The notes beneath the pieces are model-generated. The model was given only the letters and a program-made list of their open reading frames with translations. It was not told where the DNA came from and ran no database searches. The position numbers and the translations under genes are program-made. From Flavobacterium sp. (GTDB lineage: Bacteria; Bacteroidota; Bacteroidia; Flavobacteriales; Flavobacteriaceae), in contig NZ_JAIXSL010000020.1 of the NCBI RefSeq assembly GCF_027484705.1, positions 82,172-146,171 on the forward strand: a DNA stretch of 64,000 bases, read 5' to 3'. Of the stretch, positions 57,584 through 64,000 are shown piece by piece. Within the stretch, counting starts at the first letter, position 1, and each line of letters begins with the position of its first letter.

Positions 57584-59128
57584 ATGGAAAATTTCAGAAA
57601 TATCAACCCAGTACGTGTCGATAAAACGACCATCATCAACTTAGAAAAAGGCAAGTTGCCGCCGCAGGTCTTAGAACTTGAGGAAGCGGTTTTGGGGGCG
57701 ATGATGATTGATAAAAAAGGCGTCGATGAGGTCATTGATATTCTCCAGCCCGACGCGTTCTACAAAGATGCGCACAAATACATTTTCGAGGCGATTGTGG
57801 AGCTGTTCACAGACACGCAACCGATTGACTTATTAACCGTTTCGGCCCAGCTAAAAAAGAACGCCAAACTCGAAATGGCTGGTGGCGATTTTTACCTGAT
57901 CCAGCTGACGCAAAAGATTTCGTCTTCGGCGCATATCGAATTCCATTCAAGAATTATTCTACAGAAATACATCCAGCGAAGTCTGATCAAAATTTCTTCA
58001 GAAATCATCGAGGAATCGTATGACGAAACCACCGACGTCTTCGACTTGCTCGACAAAGCGGAATCGAAATTATACGAAGTCACACAAGGCAATATCAAAA
58101 GAAGTTCTGAAACCGCACAAAGTTTGGTCATTCAGGCGAAAAAACGGATTGAGGAAATTGCCGGAAAAGAAGGTTTGAGCGGAATTGCCACCGGTTTTGA
58201 AAAACTCGACAAAGTTACTTCAGGCTGGCAACCCTCAGATTTAATTATCATTGCGGCACGTCCGGGTATGGGTAAAACCGCTTTCGTCTTGTCGATGGCC
58301 AGAAATATCGCGATTGATTTCGGACAACCCGTAGCGTTATTTTCGCTTGAGATGTCATCAGTCCAATTGATCACGCGTTTGATTTCTTCCGAAACCGGTT
58401 TGTCTTCCGAGAAATTGAGAACCGGAAAATTAGAAAAACACGAATGGGAACAGCTTTCCATCAAAGTCAAAAATTTGGAGAAAGCGCCTTTATACATTGA
58501 TGATACGCCGTCACTTTCGATTTTCGACTTAAGAGCAAAATCAAGACGACTTGCTTCGCAACACGGCATCAAACTGATCATCGTCGATTATCTTCAGTTG
58601 ATGACAGCAGGCGGAAACAACGGAAAAGGCATGGGAAATAGAGAACAGGAAATTTCTACGATTTCAAGAAACTTAAAAGCATTGGCCAAAGAGTTGAGTG
58701 TTCCGGTCATCGCACTTTCGCAACTTTCGCGTGCCGTCGAAACGCGTGGTTCGAGCAAAAGACCTTTGCTGTCTGACCTTCGTGAATCGGGTGCGATTGA
58801 GCAGGATGCCGATATCGTTTCGTTCATCTACCGACCCGAATATTACAAAATCGATGAATGGGATGATGAGGAACAGTCGCCGACACAAGGCCAAGCGGAA
58901 TTCATCATTGCCAAGCACAGAAACGGTTCGCTCGAGAATGTGCGTCTGAAATTCATCGGAAACCTCGGAAAGTTCGACAACTTAGACGATTACGGCGGTG
59001 CTTACGACGATTTGCCTTCGAAAATGAACCATGAAGACAATCCGTTTGTGACGAAAAACCTGCCTTCTGCGAATGAAGCTTTTGGCAGCAATTTGAACAA
59101 TGACGACGACAGCGACGTTCCGTTTTAG
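57584..59128 (+). CDS. dnaB: Replicative DNA helicase DnaB
   Basis: A 514-residue protein. N-terminal domain (about 25-130: LEEAVLGAMMIDKKGVDEVI), linker helix and the RecA-like helicase domain: Walker A IIAARPGMGKTAFVLSMARN (about residue 225), Walker B LIIVDYLQLM and DnaB motif LSQLSRAVETRGSSKRPLLSDLRESG as read in pieces. The C-terminal 40 residues are acidic and end DDDSDVPF. No intein or insertion is seen. It unwinds DNA at the fork. Confidence 0.96.
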   Translation: MENFRNINPVRVDKTTIINLEKGKLPPQVLELEEAVLGAMMIDKKGVDEVIDILQPDAFYKDAHKYIFEAIVELFTDTQPIDLLTVSAQLKKNAKLEMAGGDFYLIQLTQKISSSAHIEFHSRIILQKYIQRSLIKISSEIIEESYDETTDVFDLLDKAESKLYEVTQGNIKRSSETAQSLVIQAKKRIEEIAGKEGLSGIATGFEKLDKVTSGWQPSDLIIIAARPGMGKTAFVLSMARNIAIDFGQPVALFSLEMSSVQLITRLISSETGLSSEKLRTGKLEKHEWEQLSIKVKNLEKAPLYIDDTPSLSIFDLRAKSRRLASQHGIKLIIVDYLQLMTAGGNNGKGMGNREQEISTISRNLKALAKELSVPVIALSQLSRAVETRGSSKRPLLSDLRESGAIEQDADIVSFIYRPEYYKIDEWDDEEQSPTQGQAEFIIAKHRNGSLENVRLKFIGNLGKFDNLDDYGGAYDDLPSKMNHEDNPFVTKNLPSANEAFGSNLNNDDDSDVPF

Positions 59129-59137
59129 AATATTGAT

Positions 59138-59299
59138 ACGGCTGCGCCTTAGGACACGCTATGCTCTGGACACGGCTACGCCTTAGGACTCGCCCTGCGG
59201 GCTTTGGACAAATTCCGTTTTAATTTCAGATTAATCTTAAACACGACGTGTCTAAAACGAAGTGTGTCTTGAGCATAGCGTGTCCTAAGGCGTAGCCGT
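59138..59299. repeat. Large inverted repeat with internal alternative pairing, after dnaB
   Basis: Left arm 59138-59166 (ACGGCTGCGCCTTAGGACAC then GCTATGCTC) is the reverse complement of 59271-59299 except one position. A second left unit GGACACGGCTACGCCTTAGG (59168-59187) can pair with the same right arm (59284-59303), so two foldings compete. The 59129-59386 gap contains no gene. Confidence 0.75.
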
Positions 59300-59355
59300 G
59301 TCCATAGCCCGAAGGGCGTGTCTAAAAATTATCATTTTCTTCACAGAATTTCCGT

Positions 59356-59363
59356 TATCTTTG
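59356..59363 (+). promoter_or_regulatory. Probable -7 element for the 59396 gene
   Basis: TATCTTTG matches TAnnTTTG, 32 nt before ATG 59396. Confidence 0.5.
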
Positions 59364-59395
59364 GCACAACCAAATGAATTACAGTAGTGAAACCC

Positions 59396-60658
59396 ATGTC
59401 CGTGAAGAATTTTTTATACCTTTCGATTCTCCTGATTTCTTTCTCGATCAAAGCGAATTTCATCCTCTTGCCGATGGACGAAACCACGCAGAAAAACCAC
59501 CTGAAAGCCTACGGAATCACGTATTGGTGTCTTGATAAACAATATAAAGCGAGCTGGCTTTTAAATTATCGCGGCGGTTCTTTTTTATTGCCCGATGCGC
59601 CGGAAATCCGAAAAGAATGTCAGATCCGTGGGGTGAGTTTCGAACTTTTATCCGATGCGGAAGCGAACCAGATTCTCGAAGAAATTTCAAGCCCTTCTCA
59701 GAATATGGAAACGGTCGTACTTGAAAAAGCACCTAAAATCGCCGTCTACACGCCTAAAGGCAAACAACCTTGGGACGACGCTGTAACTATGGTTTTGACT
59801 TATGCCGAAATTCCGTTTACACCGGTTTATGACGAAGAAGTACTTAGCGATCAACTCATTTTATACGATTGGTTGCATTTGCACCACGAAGATTTTACAG
59901 GCCAATACGGAAAATTTTTCGGTTCTTACCGCAATGCGCCTTGGTACATCGATCAGAAAAAAGACGCCGAAGCCTTGGCTGCCAAATTGGGTTATGCCAA
60001 AGTCTCTCAGGAAAAATTAGCCGTAGCCAAAAAAATCCGTGATTTCGTGATTGGGGGCGGATTTATGTTTGCGATGTGTTCGGCCACCGACAGTTTCGAT
60101 ATTGCTTTGTCGGCCGAAGGTGTTGATATTTGTGAGCCGATGTTCGACGGCGATGCTAGTGATGGCAATTACCAATCGAAAATTGATTACTCCAAAACTT
60201 TTGCGTTTAAGGATTTTATCCTCGACCGAAAACCCGAACATTACGAGTTTTCCGATATTGATATGACTGAAAAACGCAAAGTTCCGTTTGAAAAAGATTA
60301 CTTCACTTTGATGGAATTCTCCGCCAAATGGGACGTGATTCCAAGCATGTTGTGTCAAAATCACACGCAATTGGTCAAAGGATTTATGGGGCAAAGCACT
60401 TCTTTCGATTCCGAATTGATCAAATCGAGTGTGTTGGTTTTAGGGAAATGCGAACTCAACGATGAGGCGCGATACATTCATGGTCAAAAAGGCAAAGGCT
60501 TCTTTACTTTTTATGGCGGCCATGACCCTGAAGATTACCAGCACCGCGTAGGCGACGAACCGACCGTTTTGGATCTGCATCCGAATTCTCCTGGATTTCG
60601 CTTAATTTTGAACAACGTATTGTTTCCAGCCGCGAGGAAAAAACCGCAGAAAACTTAG
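59396..60658 (+). CDS. Conserved secreted protein of unknown function (annotated elsewhere as asparagine-synthetase-like)
   Basis: From ATG 59396 it has 420 residues with a signal peptide (MSVKNFLYLSILLISFSIKANF). Conserved-looking blocks are LKAYGITYWCLDKQYKASWL, KIAVYTPKGKQPWDDAVTMV, LYDWLHLHHEDFTGQYGKF, GGFMFAMCSATDSFDIAL and FFTFYGGHDPEDYQH. In my memory similar Flavobacteriaceae proteins are labelled asparagine synthetase B, but I see neither the N-terminal Cys-glutaminase nor the PP-loop (SGGxDS), so that name is unlikely to be right. The FYGGHDP end recalls glutamine-amidotransferase-like (ThuA-like) folds. Followed by a sensor kinase 21 nt downstream. Confidence 0.6.
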   Translation: MSVKNFLYLSILLISFSIKANFILLPMDETTQKNHLKAYGITYWCLDKQYKASWLLNYRGGSFLLPDAPEIRKECQIRGVSFELLSDAEANQILEEISSPSQNMETVVLEKAPKIAVYTPKGKQPWDDAVTMVLTYAEIPFTPVYDEEVLSDQLILYDWLHLHHEDFTGQYGKFFGSYRNAPWYIDQKKDAEALAAKLGYAKVSQEKLAVAKKIRDFVIGGGFMFAMCSATDSFDIALSAEGVDICEPMFDGDASDGNYQSKIDYSKTFAFKDFILDRKPEHYEFSDIDMTEKRKVPFEKDYFTLMEFSAKWDVIPSMLCQNHTQLVKGFMGQSTSFDSELIKSSVLVLGKCELNDEARYIHGQKGKGFFTFYGGHDPEDYQHRVGDEPTVLDLHPNSPGFRLILNNVLFPAARKKPQKT

Positions 60659-60679
60659 TACTCATTTAGCTATTATTGG

Positions 60680-62692
60680 ATGCTCAGAAAAATACTTTTT
60701 CTTTTTTGTATGCTGTTGTTTTCAGGCTTATACAGTCAGGAAAAAACCAAGATTGACAGTTTGCAAAAGGAAATTGAGATTTTTGACCAAGCCAAAGCCA
60801 AGCGCAAAATCACTTCGGTCACTTTAGCCGATTCGGTCAAAACCAAATTGCTAATCCAATTGGCTAAACAATATGCTGAGTCAAATCCCGAAAAGGCTAT
60901 CGTATTAACCCAACAATCTTTACAGTGGTGTTTGAAGATGAAGTATGCCAAAGGTGTGGGTTTGGCTTATAATACTTTCGCGCGCATCTATATCAGCAAA
61001 TCAGATTTCAAACTTGCGATTGCTGCCGCTACAAAAGCCATTTCAATCAATAAAGAACTGCCCAATATTGAAAATCTGGGTTACAGTTATTCTGTTCTTG
61101 GACAAACGTATTTGTACCTGAACAATTTTACTTCGTCGTTAAAATATCTCAACGAAGCCTACACGATTTTCGAGAAATTGGGCAAGCATCGGAAAATGGC
61201 TATGGTTTGCAATGACTTGGCGATTCTTTACGGAAAATTGCCCAACGACCAAAAGGAATTGGAGTATTATGATAAAGCGTTGAAAGTCCTCGATATCAAA
61301 AAATCCAAAAAAGAGGAAGATTTGCGTTTTATCATCAAGGGAAATCTGGCGAATGTATATTCCAATCATTCCGAATTCGACAAAGCCAACCTGATATTGC
61401 TGCAATGCATCGACTATAACGAAAAGAATCATTTATGGTCCAATGCTGCCCATGATTACCAACAACTCGGCATCAATTACGGGCACATGAAACAATTCGA
61501 CATGGCGCTCGAATATTCCAATAAGGCGTTGGTAGGCTTCATCGAAACTTCGAATAAATCCGGAGAAGCCGACTCGTACAGAAACATCGGCGAAGTCTAT
61601 TTTTTAAGCAACCGACTCGATTTGGCCGAAACTTTCACCAAAAAGGGACTGCAACTTTCCACGCAAATCGGCGAACTCGAATCGATCAAATTTGCGTACG
61701 AAAACCTGGCGAAAATCTATGAGAAGAAACAAAATTTTAAAGAAGCGTATTTGAACCATGTGTTGTATAAAAAGATCAGCGATTCGATGTTCAATGCTGA
61801 AATCAATACCAAACTGACGCAAATACGGCTTACCAACGAATTCGAACGCAAAGAGGAAAAGCTTAGAAAAGAGCAGCAAAAGCGCGATGAAATTCACCTG
61901 CTCGAAGCCAGCAAACAAAAGAAAATAAAATATGTCGTGCTGATTTCATTGTTTCTGCTGAGCATTGTCACCGCGTCGATTTATCGAAATCTCAAAAATT
62001 ACCAAAAACAGCGCAACATCATCCAACAGCAAAAAGAACAGATTGAAAACTCGTTGCTTGAAAAGGAAACGCTGTTGCGCGAAATCCACCATCGTGTTAA
62101 AAACAATTTGCAGATCATTTCGAGTTTGCTCAATATGCAATCGAATGATATTAATGACGCTGCGGTTTTAGCGATGATTCAGGAAGCGCAAAGTCGGGTG
62201 GAAGCGATGAGTCTGTTGCACCAGAATTTGTATCAATCCGAAGCCATCAATACAGTCGATGTCGAGAATTACCTAAAGCAACTCGTGGCTTACATCGCGC
62301 AGATGTTCGAAGGCGATTCCAAAAACATCAAAGTCAATATTGAAACACTCGATCTTCATTTCGATTTCGACACTGCGATTTCATTAGGATTGATTGTCAA
62401 CGAACTGGTTTCAAACGCTTACAAATACGCTTTCAAAAACAATCCTGAAGGCACAATCTGGATTAAGATCAAGTCAATCAACGCGATGGATTACGAACTC
62501 AGTGTGACCGACAACGGCAAAGGTTTGCCCGAGGATTTTGACAACGAAAATTCAAAATCGTTAGGACTCAAACTCGTCGGGATTCTAAGCAAACAATTGC
62601 GCGGACAACTCACAATCAATACGAAAAATGATTTGACGGAATTTGTAGTAAATTTCAAGGATTTAAAAGCTTACCAAGCGAGTATATCATAA
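60680..62692 (+). CDS. TPR-containing sensor histidine kinase (HisKA_2 type)
   Basis: A 670-residue protein: signal peptide ([17 protein letters not shown]), about seven tetratricopeptide repeats in the periplasm (residues 50-370), a coiled coil, one membrane helix ([18 protein letters not shown], about 415-433), a HisKA_2 dimerisation domain with phospho-His in [19 protein letters not shown] (about residue 470) and a HATPase with [12 protein letters not shown] and DNGKGLP. It likely senses a periplasmic cue through the TPR part and passes phosphate to the LytTR regulator 12 nt downstream. Confidence 0.92.
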   Translation: MLRKILFLFCMLLFSGLYSQEKTKIDSLQKEIEIFDQAKAKRKITSVTLADSVKTKLLIQLAKQYAESNPEKAIVLTQQSLQWCLKMKYAKGVGLAYNTFARIYISKSDFKLAIAAATKAISINKELPNIENLGYSYSVLGQTYLYLNNFTSSLKYLNEAYTIFEKLGKHRKMAMVCNDLAILYGKLPNDQKELEYYDKALKVLDIKKSKKEEDLRFIIKGNLANVYSNHSEFDKANLILLQCIDYNEKNHLWSNAAHDYQQLGINYGHMKQFDMALEYSNKALVGFIETSNKSGEADSYRNIGEVYFLSNRLDLAETFTKKGLQLSTQIGELESIKFAYENLAKIYEKKQNFKEAYLNHVLYKKISDSMFNAEINTKLTQIRLTNEFERKEEKLRKEQQKRDEIHLLEASKQKKIKYVVLISLFLLSIVTASIYRNLKNYQKQRNIIQQQKEQIENSLLEKETLLREIHHRVKNNLQIISSLLNMQSNDINDAAVLAMIQEAQSRVEAMSLLHQNLYQSEAINTVDVENYLKQLVAYIAQMFEGDSKNIKVNIETLDLHFDFDTAISLGLIVNELVSNAYKYAFKNNPEGTIWIKIKSINAMDYELSVTDNGKGLPEDFDNENSKSLGLKLVGILSKQLRGQLTINTKNDLTEFVVNFKDLKAYQASIS

Positions 62693-62704
62693 AAATTTTT
62701 GGTT

Positions 62705-63436
62705 ATGGTGAAAATTTTAATTGTAGAAGACGAACTTATTATCGCCGAAGACGTGCGCCAGATGCTCACGAAAATGAATTACGAAATCGTTGGCAACGCC
62801 ATGGATTACGAAGAAGCGATTTCCATGCTCGACAATACGAATCCCGATTTGATCTTGCTCGATGTCAATCTGAACTGCAAAAAAGACGGCATCGATCTCG
62901 CACAGGAAATCAACCAAAAATATAAGGTTCCGTTTATTTATACGACTTCTTATTCCGATTCGCACACGCTCGACCGCGCCAAAGCCACGAATCCGGTCAA
63001 TTATCTCGTGAAGCCGTTCAAGGAAGAGCAATTGTTTACGGCGATTGAAATGGCGTTGTATAAAATTGCAGCATCCACGCAAACTACATCGTCCGAAGCT
63101 AACAATTCCGAGGCTTTGGTCATCAAGGATGCGCTGTTCCTCAAAGACAAATTCAAGTACACCAAACTGCAAATCAACGATATTCTCTGGATCAAATCCG
63201 ACGGGAATTACCTCGAGATCAAAACACTGCACAAAGAAGAACTTATCCGCGCGACGTTATCCAATTTTATTGAGCGGCTCAACAGCAATATTTTCTTCAA
63301 AACGCACAAATCTTATGTGGTCAACCTTGAACATATGTCGAATCTTGAAACGAATTTCATTACGATTCAGAACACCAAAATCCCGATTGCGAAACCTTAT
63401 TACGACGAGCTGCTGAAGAAACTCAACGTCGTTTAA
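62705..63436 (+). CDS. LytTR-type response regulator
   Basis: From ATG 62705 it has 243 residues: receiver domain (ILIVEDELIIAEDV, phosphoacceptor in LILLDVNLNCKKDGID, Lys in YLVKPFKEEQ) and a C-terminal LytTR DNA-binding domain (DILWIKSDGNYLEIKTLHKE, FFKTHKSYVVNLEHM, IPIAKPYYDELL). A TTG at 62699 is in frame but less likely. Target genes are unknown; LytTR sites are usually short direct repeats upstream of cell-surface genes. Confidence 0.92.
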   Translation: MVKILIVEDELIIAEDVRQMLTKMNYEIVGNAMDYEEAISMLDNTNPDLILLDVNLNCKKDGIDLAQEINQKYKVPFIYTTSYSDSHTLDRAKATNPVNYLVKPFKEEQLFTAIEMALYKIAASTQTTSSEANNSEALVIKDALFLKDKFKYTKLQINDILWIKSDGNYLEIKTLHKEELIRATLSNFIERLNSNIFFKTHKSYVVNLEHMSNLETNFITIQNTKIPIAKPYYDELLKKLNVV

Positions 63437-63580
63437 GTCTTATTCCGAGTGGTTTTAAAGCCGCTCATCACAAACTATTTCGTTTTCATCACAAATAACC
63501 CGGAGTTCGTCACATTTATTTTCGAAACTCAGAAAAATAGAGTTGCTTTATGCTGTAATCATTACAATTCAACATATCCT

Positions 63581-63715
63581 ATGATGAAGAAAATGTTATA
63601 TGACGGAAAATTTCCACTCGATAACCTGAACGTTTCAAAAGTGATTTTCATTCTGGCAGTCGTAGGTTGCTCCATATTGGGTTCGATTCTACTCGTAGAA
63701 TTCGTGCTCTTTTAG
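63581..63715 (+). CDS. Possible small membrane protein
   Basis: A 44-codon frame starting MMKKMLYDGKFPLDNLNVSK with one strong membrane helix (VIFILAVVGCSILGSILLVE). No ribosome-binding site or promoter is certain. Nothing else is recognised in 63437-63580. Unproven; kept because the helix and basic N-terminus are protein-like. Confidence 0.3.
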   Translation: MMKKMLYDGKFPLDNLNVSKVIFILAVVGCSILGSILLVEFVLF

Positions 63716-63726
63716 ATCGTACGATC
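63715..63726. repeat. 12-bp perfect palindrome and nearby inverted repeat
   Basis: GATCGTACGATC at 63715-63726. A second inverted pair, TTCCTGAAAT (63737-63746) and ATTTCAGGAA (63789-63798), follows. Possible protein-binding site or structured RNA; no gene recognised in 63716-63840. Confidence 0.45.
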
Positions 63727-63843
63727 ACTTACGAAATTCCTGAAATTTGCGATGCGAAAAACGTAGGGCAAGTACCATCGCTCCCCCGATTTCAGGAAGC
63801 AGGTTGTCTGTTTTGAGTAGGTTTGAGACTCCATTACTCAAAA

Positions 63844-63880
63844 AAAACCACCAATGTATGTTGGTGGTTTTAGTTTTTTT
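63844..63880. terminator. Strong bidirectional terminator
   Basis: AAAACCACCAA and TTGGTGGTTTT (11 bp, 6-nt loop) with A and T runs on both sides. Confidence 0.8.
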
Positions 63881-63945
63881 AGGCGCCGGGAACCTGCTGT
63901 CCAGTTTCGCAGCGTGGGTAGACATTTTTGGAGCCTAGTTCCGAG
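63881..63945. repeat. Dispersed repeat family A, copy 4 (left end only)
   Basis: AGGCGCCGGGAACCTGCTGTCC matches the left end of copies 1 and 2 over its first 22 nt with two differences, directly after a terminator T-tract. The right end (TATCAGGGCTAGGGC) is absent, so the copy is truncated or diverged. The last 55 nt of the window show no feature. Confidence 0.55.
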
Positions 63946-64000
63946 AAAAAAATATTACGGAGTTAGTGTTTTATTCAGGTCAAAGACGTGAATTTTTTCG

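Noticed and set aside
59396..60658. Asparagine synthetase B
   Set aside because: The catalytic Cys at the N-terminus and the SGGxDS PP-loop are absent, and the protein has a signal peptide.
62717..63232. Minus-strand frame of 171 codons over the LytTR regulator
   Set aside because: Antisense to a gene with receiver and LytTR motifs; no independent support.
1..64000. Prophage, insertion sequence or integrative element
   Set aside because: No transposase, integrase, capsid, terminase or relaxase motif was found; only small non-coding repeats.

Overview
The window looks like chromosomal DNA of a Flavobacterium-like member of the Bacteroidota. The evidence is consistent: several secreted proteins end in type IX secretion (T9SS) sorting tails (YPNP start, KxxK-type end); many promoters fit the Bacteroidota consensus (TTG, about 19 nt, TAnnTTTG); transketolase is split into two genes; ribosomal protein L31 is the zinc-free type B; CarB is short; families typical of the phylum are common (DUF4199, DUF4252, DUF5777, tRNA_anti-like); and a crtI-crtB-crtZ carotenoid operon is present. 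I see no prophage, insertion sequence, CRISPR array or plasmid function, so this is a core chromosome stretch with several accessory patches.

Layout. 1-9.6 kb: cut glycosyltransferase, DUF4199 protein, L31, GlmU-like acetyltransferase, MtaB, small secreted and acetyltransferase-like proteins, hydrolase, lytic transglycosylase, thioredoxin-fold protein, TPR protein and L34. 9.9-12.8 kb: carB. 12.8-17 kb: membrane proteins, a secreted M64 metallopeptidase and an inward-rectifier-type K+ channel. 17-26.7 kb: a redox/cell-surface region with YceI, a mono-heme lipoprotein, an OB-fold protein and DUF5777, then two tandem copies of a two-gene unit (diheme cytochrome c lipoprotein followed by a secreted FG-GAP/ASPIC T9SS protein). 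26.9-33.4 kb: rmuC, VOC protein, RNA modification genes, membrane proteins and a large methyltransferase. 33.4-39.6 kb: a vitamin B12 uptake locus (btuF-btuC-btuD-like ABC genes on the minus strand; cobalamin riboswitch, BtuB-like receptor and BtuG-like surface propeller on the plus strand). 39.6-43.3 kb: S41 protease and an ECF sigma/anti-sigma/DUF4252 operon. 43.3-47.0 kb: carotenoid operon headed by a MerR/B12-binding regulator of the CarH type. 47.2-64 kb: response regulator, tRNA-Leu and two tRNA-Lys, aroK, phosphoribosyltransferase, S4 protein, FKBP-like lipoprotein, split transketolase, tgt, LptF/G, EamA, accA, dnaB, a secreted conserved protein and a TPR histidine kinase/LytTR regulator pair.

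How genes work together. The B12 locus and the carotenoid operon lie about 7 kb apart. The carotenoid regulator keeps the residues that bind cobalamin in CarH photoreceptors, so B12 import may supply the cofactor for light control of pigment. The 17-26.7 kb region looks like a periplasmic/outer-membrane redox assembly whose core unit has been duplicated.

The intergenic spaces hold several families of dispersed, palindromic, modular repeats. Two of them carry the same 28-nt module inside a hairpin loop. They are the least explained sequences in the window. All family names come from reading sequence motifs by eye; no database search was possible.
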